Shown here: positions 36,408 to 45,305 of the stretch, one piece after another
How the letters are laid out: the number at the start of each line of letters is the position of its first letter
Position numbering within the stretch: position 1 is the stretch's first letter
From: an uncultured Clostridia bacterium
Lineage (GTDB): Bacteria; Bacillota; Clostridia; Monoglobales; Monoglobaceae
Assembly: GCA_910580105.1 (NCBI GenBank)
Contig: CAJTWN010000008.1
Coordinates: 1 to 64,000, forward strand
Length of the DNA stretch: 64,000 nucleotides
Direction of reading: 5' to 3'
Made by a program: the position numbers and the translations under genes
Notes under the pieces: model-generated
What the model was told of the DNA's origin: nothing
Seen by the model: the letters and a program-made list of their open reading frames with translations, nothing else
The model's database searches: none

Positions 36408-37889
36408 ATGAAACGCGGCAGCGGTATTCTCATGCACATTTCCTCCCTTCCCGGCCCCTATGGGATCGGTACATTGGGTAAAAACGCATACCAGTTTGTA
36501 GACTTTCTGGAAAAATCCGGCCAAAGTTACTGGCAGATTCTCCCTCTGGGGCCAACTACTTACGGAGACTCCCCCTATCAATCCTTTTCCACCTTTGCCG
36601 GAAATCCATACTTTATTGATTTTGATCTTCTTATAGATGAAGGCATTCTCTCCAAAAACGATTGTACCTTTTTTCCCTGGGATGAAAATCCTGAATTCAT
36701 CAACTATTCTCTTCAATTTAACAATCGTTTTAAGGTCCTCCGTATTGCATATCAACAGGATAAAGATAACCATAAACATGAAATAATAAATTTCAGAAAT
36801 CAAAACGCCAATTGGATAGAAGATTATGCCTTATATATGGCATTAAAATATGAAAATGACATGAAATCCTATCAATTATGGGAACCGTCGCTCAAAACCA
36901 AAGAACCGGAAGCAATTGCAAAAGCCTGTATTCGTCTCCAAGACGAAATCGATTTCTGGGTCTATATCCAATTTCTCTTTTTTAAGCAGTGGAATGCACT
37001 GAAAAAATATGCCAACCAAAAGGGAATCCAAATTATCGGCGACCTGCCCATTTACGTTGCAGAAGACAGTGCAGACGCTTGGGCTTGTCACGAAATTTTA
37101 CAGCTTAATGAAAATCGCACACCTATTGCAGTGGCTGGCTGCCCACCTGACTATTTTGCCGAAAAAGGCCAGCTTTGGGGAAACCCACTTTATGATTGGA
37201 AAAAGCTGAAGGAAACAGGATATAGATGGTGGATTCAGCGAATACGTGCCGCCCTTTCCATGGTGGATATTCTGCGTATCGATCATTTCAGAGCATTTGA
37301 TTCATATTACGCCATTCCCTATGGCCGAAAAGACGCGGTCATTGGAAAATGGGAACCAGGACCAGGAAAAGATTTTTTTGATACGCTAGCTAAATCTTTT
37401 GGGAGAAAACCAAATATTATTGCAGAAGACTTGGGTGATTTAACCGACTCCGTACGAGAACTTCTGCAATACACCAACTTTCCAGGCATGAAGGTTCTGC
37501 AGTTTGCCTTTCAACCGGGAGAAGACAACGACTATCTTCCCCATAATTGCCCCCACAACAGCGTCACATATATCGGAACGCATGATAATGATACTCTGCG
37601 GGGTTGGATGGAAACCCAGCCTGAGGAAATTGCTTCTTTTGTAAAAGACTATATGCGCCTGGATAACACAGAGGGCTATCACATCGGATTTATCAAAGGA
37701 TTGATGGCCACCCCTTCGGATACGATTATTCTGACCATTCAGGATTTATTATACCTTGGAACGAATGCACGAATGAATACGCCGTCCACTATAGGATGTA
37801 ATTGGCAGTGGCGTCTTCCGGACATCCGGCTCTTGTCCGGGACATTGGCTGAAACATTGCATAAAATCACCAAAACCTATCTTCGCTGA
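36408..37889 (+). CDS. malQ: 4-alpha-glucanotransferase (amylomaltase, GH77)
   Basis: It transfers alpha-1,4-glucan segments in maltodextrin or glycogen metabolism. GH77 landmarks are RGSGILMHISSLPGPYGIG at the start, the nucleophile Asp in ILRIDHFRAF, the acid/base Glu in IIAEDLGDLT and the third carboxylate in YIGTHDNDT. The ATG at 36408 is preferred because AAAGGA lies 8–9 nt upstream; an in-frame ATG at 36399 touches the site. Length 493 aa is standard. No other glycogen or maltose genes are adjacent. Confidence 0.95.
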   Translation: MKRGSGILMHISSLPGPYGIGTLGKNAYQFVDFLEKSGQSYWQILPLGPTTYGDSPYQSFSTFAGNPYFIDFDLLIDEGILSKNDCTFFPWDENPEFINYSLQFNNRFKVLRIAYQQDKDNHKHEIINFRNQNANWIEDYALYMALKYENDMKSYQLWEPSLKTKEPEAIAKACIRLQDEIDFWVYIQFLFFKQWNALKKYANQKGIQIIGDLPIYVAEDSADAWACHEILQLNENRTPIAVAGCPPDYFAEKGQLWGNPLYDWKKLKETGYRWWIQRIRAALSMVDILRIDHFRAFDSYYAIPYGRKDAVIGKWEPGPGKDFFDTLAKSFGRKPNIIAEDLGDLTDSVRELLQYTNFPGMKVLQFAFQPGEDNDYLPHNCPHNSVTYIGTHDNDTLRGWMETQPEEIASFVKDYMRLDNTEGYHIGFIKGLMATPSDTIILTIQDLLYLGTNARMNTPSTIGCNWQWRLPDIRLLSGTLAETLHKITKTYLR

Positions 37890-37904
37890 ACTGTGAATTT
37901 TTTC

Positions 37905-37933
37905 TTGCTTATTTCTATTCAAAATGCTATAAT
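37905..37933 (+). promoter_or_regulatory. Promoter of valS
   Basis: TTGCTT (37905–37910), a 17-bp spacer and TATAAT (37928–37933) lie about 50 nt before the ATG. The leader is too short for a T-box, which many clostridial valS genes have. Confidence 0.7.
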
Positions 37934-37981
37934 AGTAAAAGTTATCCGCAAAATCAGACAAAACCGAAAGGAGCGTTTCTT

Positions 37982-40609
37982 ATGGCAAAAGAACTTCCAA
38001 AAACATATGACCCGAAGCAGGTCGAACAAAAAATTTATGATACCTGGGTTGAAAAAGGTTATTTTCATGCTGAGGTTGACCATGATAAAAAACCATTCAC
38101 CATCGTCATTCCTCCGCCAAATGTCACCGGCCAATTGCATATGGGGCACGCATTGGATGAAACCTTTCAGGATATTTTAATCCGTACAAAACGGATGCAG
38201 GGCTATAATGCTCTTTGGATTCCGGGAACCGACCACGCCGGTATCGCCACGCAAATTAAGGTGGAAGAAGATATTCGCGTTAATGAAGGTCTTACCCGTT
38301 ATGATCTTGGCCGTGAAGAATTTTTGAATCGGGTCTGGGCTTGGAAAGAAAAATTCGGCGACCGTATCATTAATCAGTTAAAAAAAATCGGTTGTTCCTG
38401 CGACTGGGACAGGGAACGGTTTACCATGGATGAAGGCTGTTCAAAAGCAGTAAAAGAAGTTTTTGTCAATCTTTACAACAAAGGCCTCATTTACCAGGGG
38501 TCCCGTATCATCAACTGGTGTCCGCACTGTATCACCGCACTCTCTGATGCGGAGGTTGAACACGAGGAACAGGCCGGACACTTCTGGCACATCAAATATC
38601 CAATCAAAGACGATGACGGTTACGTAATCATAGCCACCACCCGTCCGGAAACTCTTCTCGGCGATACTGCTGTTGCCGTCAATCCGGAAGATGAACGCTA
38701 TCAGGATTTGATTGGCAAGACATTGATTCTTCCCCTGGTTAATCGAGAAATCCCTGTAATCGCAGACGCGTATGTTGACAAAGAATTTGGTACCGGCTGT
38801 GTAAAAATTACACCTGCCCATGACCCCAACGACTTCGAGGTCGGACAACGCCATCATCTGGAACAAATCCGCATAATGAATGATGATGCGACCATCAACA
38901 GTTATGGCGGCAAATATGAAGGAATGGATCGCTATGAAGCAAGAAAGGCAATCGTAAAGGATCTGGAAGACCTTGGCCTCCTTGTCAAAGTTGAAGATCA
39001 TAGCCATAACGTTGGCCAATGTTACCGCTGCGGTACAACTGTAGAGCCTATCACTTCTAAGCAATGGTTTGTAAAGATGAAACCTTTGGCACAGCCAGCC
39101 ATTGATGCTGTAAAAAACGGCGATACAAATTTTGTTCCTGAACACTTTGAAAAAGTATATTTCCACTGGCTGGAAAATATCCGCGACTGGTGTATTTCCC
39201 GTCAGCTGTGGTGGGGACACCAGATACCAGCCTTTTACTGTGATGACTGCGGTGAAATGGTTGTAACCAAGGAAGATTCTCCTGTATGTTCCAAATGCGG
39301 CAAACCAATGCGGCAAGACCCAGACACACTGGACACCTGGTTCAGTTCTGCTCTCTGGCCTTTTTCAACCTTGGGATGGCCGGACAAAACACCGGAACTT
39401 GCATATTTCTATCCGACCAGCACATTAGTCACCGGATATGACATCATCCCCTTCTGGGTTATGCGAATGATGTTCTCCGGCCTGGAACATACCGGTCAGG
39501 TTCCCTTCCGCGATGTGTACATCCATGGTCTTGTCCGTGACAGTCAGGGCAGAAAGATGAGCAAATCCCTGGGCAATGGTATTGACCCTCTTGAAATTAT
39601 AGACCAATACGGTGCAGATGCTCTGCGCTTTACCCTTGCAACCGGTAATTCACCGGGCAACGATATGCGCTTTTATATTGAACGTGTAGAAGCGAGCCGG
39701 AACTTTGCAAACAAAATTTGGAATGCTTCCCGTTTTGTTCTTATGAACCTGAATATAACAGATTATGTGATTCCAGACAAAAATGCGCTTTGCCTGGAGG
39801 ATCAATGGATCCTTTCCGAATATAATACACTTGTCAAAGAAGTGACTGAAAACTTGGATAAGTACGAGCTTGGAATTGCCGTTTCCAAACTCTATGACTT
39901 CATTTGGGATAAATTCTGTGACTGGTATATCGAACTTGTAAAACCTCGTTTCTTTGAAGAAGGAGAAAGTAATGTTACTGCACAGCAGGTTTTGGTCTAT
40001 GTTCTTTCCAATACGCTGAAACTTCTGCATCCCTTTATGCCTTTTATTACCGAAGAGATTTGGCAGGCTCTGCCTCACGACGGCGAGAGCATAATGATTT
40101 CTGATTTCCCGGTCTATAATGACTGCTGGAAAAACACAAAAGCTGAACAGGATATGCAGCTTATTATGGGAGCGATTAAGGGCGTACGAAACATTCGCAG
40201 TGAAATGAATGTACCGCCCTCTAAAAAATCAAAACTTTTTATCATTACTGATGAAAAAGAAATTTTCCTTCAGGGAGAAAAATTCTATCAAAAATTAGCT
40301 TCCGCTTCTGATGTTGCATTTTGCGGCAATGCTTCTGAAGCACCGGAAAACAGCGTTTCTGTCGTTGTTGAAGGCGCCGAAATACGGATGCCCCTTGATG
40401 AACTGGTTGACCGAGAAAAAGAAATCATCCGTTTGGAAAAGGAACAAAAACGTTTAGAAGGTGAAATCAAACGCGTTGAAGGCAAATTAAACAACAAAGG
40501 ATTCACAGAAAAAGCTCCCGCCCATGTGGTTGAAGAAGAACGCAAAAAAGGTGAAAGCTATCAGGAGATGTTGGAAAAAGTAATTGAAAGCCTTGCAAAA
40601 TTAAAATAA
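37982..40609 (+). CDS. valS: Valyl-tRNA synthetase
   Basis: ValS charges tRNA-Val and edits mischarged threonine. The 875-aa class I enzyme has the HIGH motif as HMGH in PPPNVTGQLHMGHALD (about residues 44–59) and a KMSKS motif in GRKMSKSLGNG (about residue 523). Between them lies the inserted editing domain with TTRPETLLGDTA. A C-terminal coiled coil (about residues 810–875) is typical of ValS. AAAGGAG precedes the ATG. It ends in its own terminator. Confidence 0.96.
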   Translation: MAKELPKTYDPKQVEQKIYDTWVEKGYFHAEVDHDKKPFTIVIPPPNVTGQLHMGHALDETFQDILIRTKRMQGYNALWIPGTDHAGIATQIKVEEDIRVNEGLTRYDLGREEFLNRVWAWKEKFGDRIINQLKKIGCSCDWDRERFTMDEGCSKAVKEVFVNLYNKGLIYQGSRIINWCPHCITALSDAEVEHEEQAGHFWHIKYPIKDDDGYVIIATTRPETLLGDTAVAVNPEDERYQDLIGKTLILPLVNREIPVIADAYVDKEFGTGCVKITPAHDPNDFEVGQRHHLEQIRIMNDDATINSYGGKYEGMDRYEARKAIVKDLEDLGLLVKVEDHSHNVGQCYRCGTTVEPITSKQWFVKMKPLAQPAIDAVKNGDTNFVPEHFEKVYFHWLENIRDWCISRQLWWGHQIPAFYCDDCGEMVVTKEDSPVCSKCGKPMRQDPDTLDTWFSSALWPFSTLGWPDKTPELAYFYPTSTLVTGYDIIPFWVMRMMFSGLEHTGQVPFRDVYIHGLVRDSQGRKMSKSLGNGIDPLEIIDQYGADALRFTLATGNSPGNDMRFYIERVEASRNFANKIWNASRFVLMNLNITDYVIPDKNALCLEDQWILSEYNTLVKEVTENLDKYELGIAVSKLYDFIWDKFCDWYIELVKPRFFEEGESNVTAQQVLVYVLSNTLKLLHPFMPFITEEIWQALPHDGESIMISDFPVYNDCWKNTKAEQDMQLIMGAIKGVRNIRSEMNVPPSKKSKLFIITDEKEIFLQGEKFYQKLASASDVAFCGNASEAPENSVSVVVEGAEIRMPLDELVDREKEIIRLEKEQKRLEGEIKRVEGKLNNKGFTEKAPAHVVEEERKKGESYQEMLEKVIESLAKLK

Positions 40610-40654
40610 GCACATAATATTCTCCCATAAAAATTGAATTTAACGCCAAAAATA

Positions 40655-40696
40655 AAAGAAAGAGATGAACATTTTGTTTGTATCTCTTTCTTTTTT
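40655..40696 (+). terminator. Terminator of valS
   Basis: A perfect 12-bp stem (AAAGAAAGAGAT with ATCTCTTTCTTT, about 15-nt loop) runs into TTTATT about 45 nt after the stop. Confidence 0.8.
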
Positions 40697-40810
40697 ATTA
40701 TCTTATTTTTCTTCTATTTTAATGTAACACGTTCAAGAGCATATTGGCCGTCATATAAATATTCCTCTGTATTTATGGTAAAATAAACGGGAAAGGAAGT
40801 TGATGGTATT

Positions 40811-41659
40811 ATGAAAAAACATTTGACAAAAAACATGTTGACAGAATTCAGACAGCATCTAATTGATGATGAAAAATCCTCTGCCACACTGGAAAAATAT
40901 ATGCGGGATTTAAAAACATTTTATTTGTGGCTAAACAACAGAAAATTGGAAAAAAGTATCGTGATTGCATACAAAGAATATCTGATTAATAATTATCAAA
41001 CCACAAGTGTAAATTCTATGCTTTCTTCGTTAAATAGTTTTTTCGTTTTCAATGGTTGGTATGCGTTGAAAGTAAAAACAATAAAGACACAAAAACAACT
41101 GTTCATCCCGTCCGAGAAAGAACTAACAAAAAATGAATATGAAAGACTATTAAGAACCGCATACAATAAAAAGAATAAACGCTTATATTATATCATGCAA
41201 ACTATTTGCGCCAGCGGGATACGAATATCTGAACTGCAGTTTATTACGGTTGAAGCGGTAAAAAGCAAAAAAGCCGAAGTAAGATGCAAAGGAAAAAACC
41301 GAACCATTATCCTGCCTGACAGTTTATGTAAAATCCTGAATAATTATATAAAAGAAAGACATATAAAAAACGGCTGTATTTTCATAACAAAAAATGGAAC
41401 GCCTATCAATCGTTCAAACATATGGACAGACATGAAAAAATTATGCGATGAGGCCCAGGTTTCCCATTCCAAAGTTTTTCCTCATAATCTCCGCCATTTA
41501 TTTGCTCGCACTTTTTATTCCCAGCAAAAAGATATTGTCCGCCTGGCTGATATACTTGGCCATTCAAATATGAATACCACACGAATTTATACCATTGAAA
41601 GCGGAGACATACACAGACAGATTCTTCAAAAGCTTGACCTTGTTTGTCCGTATATATAA
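40811..41659 (+). CDS. Tyrosine recombinase, candidate DNA invertase
   Basis: The 282-aa protein has an N-terminal core-binding SAM-like domain (about residues 8–95) and a complete catalytic domain. It has the first Arg in ICASGIRISEL, Lys in RCKGKNR, HxxR in HNLRH, His in LGHSN and the nucleophile Tyr in TTRIYTIES. It is XerC/D-like in size, without the extra arm-binding domain of phage integrases. AAGGAAGTTGATGGTATT precedes the ATG. Just past its stop lie two 22-bp inverted repeats enclosing a promoter, so it most likely catalyses inversion there. No phage or transposon genes accompany it. Confidence 0.88.
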   Translation: MKKHLTKNMLTEFRQHLIDDEKSSATLEKYMRDLKTFYLWLNNRKLEKSIVIAYKEYLINNYQTTSVNSMLSSLNSFFVFNGWYALKVKTIKTQKQLFIPSEKELTKNEYERLLRTAYNKKNKRLYYIMQTICASGIRISELQFITVEAVKSKKAEVRCKGKNRTIILPDSLCKILNNYIKERHIKNGCIFITKNGTPINRSNIWTDMKKLCDEAQVSHSKVFPHNLRHLFARTFYSQQKDIVRLADILGHSNMNTTRIYTIESGDIHRQILQKLDLVCPYI

Positions 41660-41662
41660 AAA

Positions 41663-41684
41663 AACAACATAATTTGTATTATGT
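41663..41684 (+). repeat. Left inverted repeat of the invertible segment
   Basis: This 22-bp sequence (AACAACATAAT-TTGT-ATTATGT) is exactly reverse-complemented at 41885–41906. It is itself a near palindrome. ACATAAT and ATTATGT are recombinase-binding-like arms around a 4-bp asymmetric centre TTGT, and the asymmetry gives the site direction. It starts four bases after the recombinase stop codon. Confidence 0.9.
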
Positions 41685-41884
41685 CGTTGAATAAACTTTT
41701 AAAATACATATGAATTTTTTTTATTATAGCATCCGAATTATTTTTTGTCAATAAATTCTGGAATTTTCACATATAGGCTTCCTGTTTTCAGACCAAAGGC
41801 AAAAATATACTATGCCATGGTTTAATTCGTGTGAAAAAATGATACAAACTTGTGTTTTTAAGCCACAACTATCATTGCCTTAGT
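41685..41884. other. Putative invertible 200-bp promoter segment
   Basis: The segment between the 22-bp inverted repeats holds no gene. Its strongest feature is a consensus promoter on the minus strand (41751–41723). In the present orientation that promoter points left into the 3' end of the recombinase gene. After inversion it would lie at about 41818–41846 and point right to the TTG-started ORF at 41989. Rightward promoter candidates in the current orientation are poor (for example TATACT at about 41807 without a good -35). The shown orientation is therefore probably OFF for the downstream ORF. Confidence 0.7.
41723..41751 (-). promoter_or_regulatory. Full-consensus promoter inside the invertible segment
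   Basis: On the minus strand TTGACA (41751–41746) and TATAAT (41728–41723) have exactly a 17-bp spacer, a perfect vegetative match. It now fires leftward, antisense to the recombinase. Confidence 0.85.
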
Positions 41885-41906
41885 ACATAATACAAATTAT
41901 GTTGTT
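41885..41906 (-). repeat. Right inverted repeat of the invertible segment
   Basis: Exact reverse complement of 41663–41684 over 22 bp. Identity stops at both ends (next bases do not pair), which defines the unit. It lies 82 bp before the start codon of the 74-aa ORF. Confidence 0.9.
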
Positions 41907-41988
41907 AATTAAAAGTAACTTTGAAAGTACAACTCAAATTGGTTACAATCCAATATTTAAAACTTATGATTGAAAGAGGCGAATAACA

Positions 41989-42213
41989 TTGGATGATTTG
42001 TTTGAAAAAATGAAACAGTATGCAAATTGTAAGTATATATCAGATTTAAAATTTGGAGATGCAAACAAAACAGCAAAAAAAATGCTGAAAGAAATAGATG
42101 TGACTGAATACTCTTTATCCACTCTAAATGATGTTGCTGAGTATTTATTCGAAAACAAACAAACTTTTCATAATATTCAACAGGCAAGCATATTTTTCAA
42201 AACATACAAATAA
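41989..42213 (+). CDS. Small protein, likely phase-variable, unknown function
   Basis: A 74-aa frame starts at TTG 41989, about nine bases after AAGAGG, and ends before a terminator. The product is hydrophilic and probably helical (DDLFEKMKQYAN, KTAKKMLKEIDV, LNDVAEYLFENK). It has one cysteine, no signal peptide, no membrane segment and no recognisable motif. The frame uses ordinary codons and has a good ribosome site, so it looks like a real gene. It has no convincing promoter of its own; the promoter in the invertible segment would serve it after inversion. Confidence 0.6.
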   Translation: MDDLFEKMKQYANCKYISDLKFGDANKTAKKMLKEIDVTEYSLSTLNDVAEYLFENKQTFHNIQQASIFFKTYK

Positions 42214-42281
42214 AAAATACTGTGTTACTTTATCAGGTATCCCCCCTCCTTTCAGACTTATCTGATAACGTCTTTCGATAC

Positions 42282-42313
42282 AGACAGCCATTCATATGCG
42301 GCTGTCTTTTTTA
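42282..42313 (+). terminator. Terminator after the 74-aa ORF
   Basis: Stem AGACAGCC/GGCTGTCT (42282–42289 with 42300–42307) is followed by TTTTTTA. A second TTATCAG/CTGATAA inverted repeat lies at about 42231–42269. The terminator would confine the switch transcript to the 74-aa ORF. Confidence 0.75.
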
Positions 42314-42409
42314 TTAAAAAATTTTCTCTTTTTTTGAATTAATAAGAAACGCAATGATTGCTTGGTTTTATTTTATTAACATATTTCACTAACTTTTAAT
42401 TTCCCAGAC

Positions 42410-42438
42410 TTGACATAGAGGCTTACAATTGATACCAT
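42410..42438 (+). promoter_or_regulatory. Promoter of the PL22-like gene
   Basis: TTGACA (42410–42415), a 17-bp spacer and TACCAT (42433–42438) lie just upstream of the ribosome site. The gene is therefore not dependent on the upstream switch. Confidence 0.6.
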
Positions 42439-42460
42439 AGCTAGAAAAGGAGATGATTTC

Positions 42461-43606
42461 TTGAATCCATTAAAATCCTGCCTGGGCGGAAAATTACTTA
42501 AACCGGAAAAAGATGAAGTTACAGGCGTTATATCTTACAAATTATACAATCCCGATAATCGAATACAGCAAAACTTTTATTTCACATCTGTAAGCATGTC
42601 TTCAGATGATAGATTCCTTATCTATATCTCCTCAACACCTGACGACAAGAAACAAAATCTTTGGATTGCAGACTTTCAATTAGAAGAAACAAGACCTCTG
42701 ACAACAAAAGGATTTGATGTCGAGTCCTGTGTTTTGGATGAAAAAAGGGGCAAGGTATGGTACGCAAGAGACGGCGTATGTTATGGCGTAAACATCGAAG
42801 ACAAGACCGTTGGCCGGGAGGAAAAGCTGTTTGAATTCCCTGCTGAAATTTCAAATGGCCGACCTGTAAAAACCTTCAGCAACCATCTTTCTTTTAACGG
42901 AGAAAACAATCGGGTCGCATACAGCGGAAATGTAGGAAAATACTGGTATGTGGGCTATTATGACCTTGAAACAAAGCAGCACACAATTTTTCACAAATCC
43001 ATCGGAAAAGCAACACATGTACAATATGCACCTGACAACAGCAACAGAATTTTATTTTGTCACGACTGGTGGCAATCCGAAGAAACCGGCGAAAAACATA
43101 CCTGGGATCACCGTCTTTGGCTGTATGATGATAGCCTGAAAGAGGTAAATCCCATCTACTATCATGAGCATGAAATGGATGTTTCCCACACACCTTTTCA
43201 TGAATTTTGGAAAAAGGACGGCGCCTGTATCTATTTATGTGATATTCCGCACGGCGTTGTAAAGCATAACCCGGCAGAACCTGACAAATATGAACTGGTA
43301 TGGGAAGGACGACATGCACATGCGCACTGTGATTCCACCGGAACGCACTTTGTTTCAGATATAAATACCTATGCGTGGGTAGACGGTACACTCAGCAGTA
43401 TAGCATATTTTAATAAAGAAACCGGAAAAGAAGGATATATTTCTCTTACCGTCCCACCGGCAATGAAATTTCCCAATAAAGATGGACGTCATTATCACCC
43501 GCATCCGCATCCGACCTTCTCTCCCTCCGACAGATGGATTATATATGGAAATACCAAACATTCACAGATGAATCTAAGCATTGTTGACTGTGAAGACATT
43601 TTTTAA
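42461..43606 (+). CDS. Oligogalacturonate lyase-like beta-propeller protein (PL22-like)
   Basis: The 381-aa protein reads as a seven-bladed propeller with repeated 'S.D..FLIYIS', 'NRVAYSGN', 'PDNSNRILFCHD' and 'SPSDRWIIYGN' strands. It has the histidine cluster HYHPHPHPTFSPSD near residue 345, like the metal-binding histidines of PL22 oligogalacturonate lyases, which break down pectin oligomers in the cytoplasm. No signal peptide is seen. It starts with TTG behind AAAGGAGATGATTTC. No other pectin genes are adjacent, so the true substrate is open. Confidence 0.7.
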   Translation: MNPLKSCLGGKLLKPEKDEVTGVISYKLYNPDNRIQQNFYFTSVSMSSDDRFLIYISSTPDDKKQNLWIADFQLEETRPLTTKGFDVESCVLDEKRGKVWYARDGVCYGVNIEDKTVGREEKLFEFPAEISNGRPVKTFSNHLSFNGENNRVAYSGNVGKYWYVGYYDLETKQHTIFHKSIGKATHVQYAPDNSNRILFCHDWWQSEETGEKHTWDHRLWLYDDSLKEVNPIYYHEHEMDVSHTPFHEFWKKDGACIYLCDIPHGVVKHNPAEPDKYELVWEGRHAHAHCDSTGTHFVSDINTYAWVDGTLSSIAYFNKETGKEGYISLTVPPAMKFPNKDGRHYHPHPHPTFSPSDRWIIYGNTKHSQMNLSIVDCEDIF

Positions 43607-43643
43607 TTAACCGGTATAGTTTATGGTAGCTCATATGCCATAA

Positions 43644-43674
43644 AATGCCGCACGGATGTATATCGTACGGCATT
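43644..43674. terminator. Terminator between the PL22-like and DUF4080 genes
   Basis: An 11-bp stem with one mismatch (AATGCCGCACG with CGTACGGCATT) has A/T-rich flanks and serves both converging genes. Confidence 0.7.
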
Positions 43675-43682
43675 AATTTATC

Positions 43683-45305
43683 TTATATCAATTTTACATC
43701 TTCGTACACAGAAGTAATATCAAACAGCATTTTTCTGTTATAGTCTGCCATATAACAAATCCCATCCGCATATTCAAACCGGATTTTCTGCGGATCATTT
43801 TCAATCTGAAACACTTTTCGAAAATATTCATTCCGCAAAAGAGTTGTCACCCTTTTCTGAAACCCCTCCGGACGAACCGGTCTTGAAAATGCCGGCATTG
43901 GCCAATTTTGATTATGTAAAAGGAAATCTTCTACCAATGCCTTCCAAATATGGTCGCCATATTTCTCATAAAGGATCGTATACCAATTCTGTCGTTTTAC
44001 CTTCCCCATACGAGTCTGTTCCTTATAAAGAGCGCCCAGTTCTTCAAATTTTTCAAATGCCTTTTCTTCTGTCAAAACTGCAATTGTCCTTGCAAAAATC
44101 CCACTGTTATAAAAAAGCTCCACTGCTTCTTCTATTTCTTTCAGATGTAATATTTCCTGATAAGAAAGCCATTGGGTTGCAATTACCTCATAAGGTGGAA
44201 AATCAACAGCTGTAATCCCTTTAAATTCTTCAATCGGCGTACCGCTGAGCACCTTCAGAAAACCGAGCTGTAACATTTGTGGCCGCAACGCGTAGACATC
44301 ATTAAAAGATTTACGAAAAGACTGCATATCCTCAAAGGGAAGTCCGGCAATCAAGTCCAGATGGATGTGCATATTGCCGGCCTCCACCAGTCTGCGGATA
44401 TTTCGTTCAGCCCGCTCCGCATTCCAGCCGCGGCCAACCGACTCCAATGTTTTGGAATTTGTACTTTGCACTCCAATTTCCAGCTGGAACATTCCTTTGG
44501 GCGCAGAGGACAACAAGAGGATAAATTCATCTGTCAAAATCTGCGGTTCAACTTCCATATGAACACAGGTCTTTTTACTGTGGGCAAGTATAAAACGCAC
44601 AATTTCTTCCGCACGTTTTGCATTACAGTTGAATGTCCGGTCAACCAATTTTATAAGCGGTACTTCCATTTCAAAAAAAGTAAGCAGACCCTGCTTTACA
44701 TATTCCAGCGGAAAAAAGCGCACCTTATGTTCCGCCGCCGAAAGACAATAAGCACAATTGAACGGACATCCCCTGGAAGTTTCAAAATAAATCAGCTTAT
44801 TTTTCAGGCTTTCTATATCCTCCCGGGTATAGGGAAACACCACCGTGTCAAGTTCCATCGGCGGCCGCGGAACAAACTTTCCATTTTGGGTCACAACCCC
44901 GGGAATCCCTTCCAGGCACTTTCCTTCCTGCACTGCCTTTAACAATTCTCCCAGGGTGATCTCCCCCTCTCCATGGAGGATACAGGTAATAAAATCATAT
45001 TGTAAAAGCAATTTTTCAGCATTATACCCAGCTTCCGGACCGCCAAGTACAATATGGACATGAGGCAGCGCACACTTTACCATCTGCGCCAATTTCAATG
45101 TCATTTCTATATTCCAGATATAGCAGGAAAAGCAATAAACCTGCGCATTTCTTTCGCACAATTCCGCATACATATCGCCCAACCGGTCATTGATGCTGAA
45201 TTCAGCAAGTTCTATATCAAACTGAGAATTATATGCCTTTAAATATCGGATTGCAAGAGAGGAATGGCTGTATCTTGCATTGATTGCCGTTAACACTGTC
45301 TTCAT
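43683..45305 (-). CDS. B12-binding radical SAM protein, DUF4080
   Basis: The 540-aa protein has an N-terminal cobalamin-binding-type Rossmann domain (about residues 1–130, HIVLGGPEAGYN), a radical SAM domain with the cluster motif CPFNCAYC (CX3CX2C, about residues 180–187) and a C-terminal DUF4080 domain. The family is uncharacterised; members are thought to be methyltransferase-like B12 radical enzymes. The small DUF896 gene directly upstream overlaps its start (ATGA). Confidence 0.88.
   Translation of the reverse strand: MKTVLTAINARYSHSSLAIRYLKAYNSQFDIELAEFSINDRLGDMYAELCERNAQVYCFSCYIWNIEMTLKLAQMVKCALPHVHIVLGGPEAGYNAEKLLLQYDFITCILHGEGEITLGELLKAVQEGKCLEGIPGVVTQNGKFVPRPPMELDTVVFPYTREDIESLKNKLIYFETSRGCPFNCAYCLSAAEHKVRFFPLEYVKQGLLTFFEMEVPLIKLVDRTFNCNAKRAEEIVRFILAHSKKTCVHMEVEPQILTDEFILLLSSAPKGMFQLEIGVQSTNSKTLESVGRGWNAERAERNIRRLVEAGNMHIHLDLIAGLPFEDMQSFRKSFNDVYALRPQMLQLGFLKVLSGTPIEEFKGITAVDFPPYEVIATQWLSYQEILHLKEIEEAVELFYNSGIFARTIAVLTEEKAFEKFEELGALYKEQTRMGKVKRQNWYTILYEKYGDHIWKALVEDFLLHNQNWPMPAFSRPVRPEGFQKRVTTLLRNEYFRKVFQIENDPQKIRFEYADGICYMADYNRKMLFDITSVYEDVKLI

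Noticed and set aside
37890..37981. Possible T-box leader for valS (and for proS at 18726–18822).
   Set aside because: Both leaders are only about 50–70 nt and lack the T-box sequence and specifier stem.
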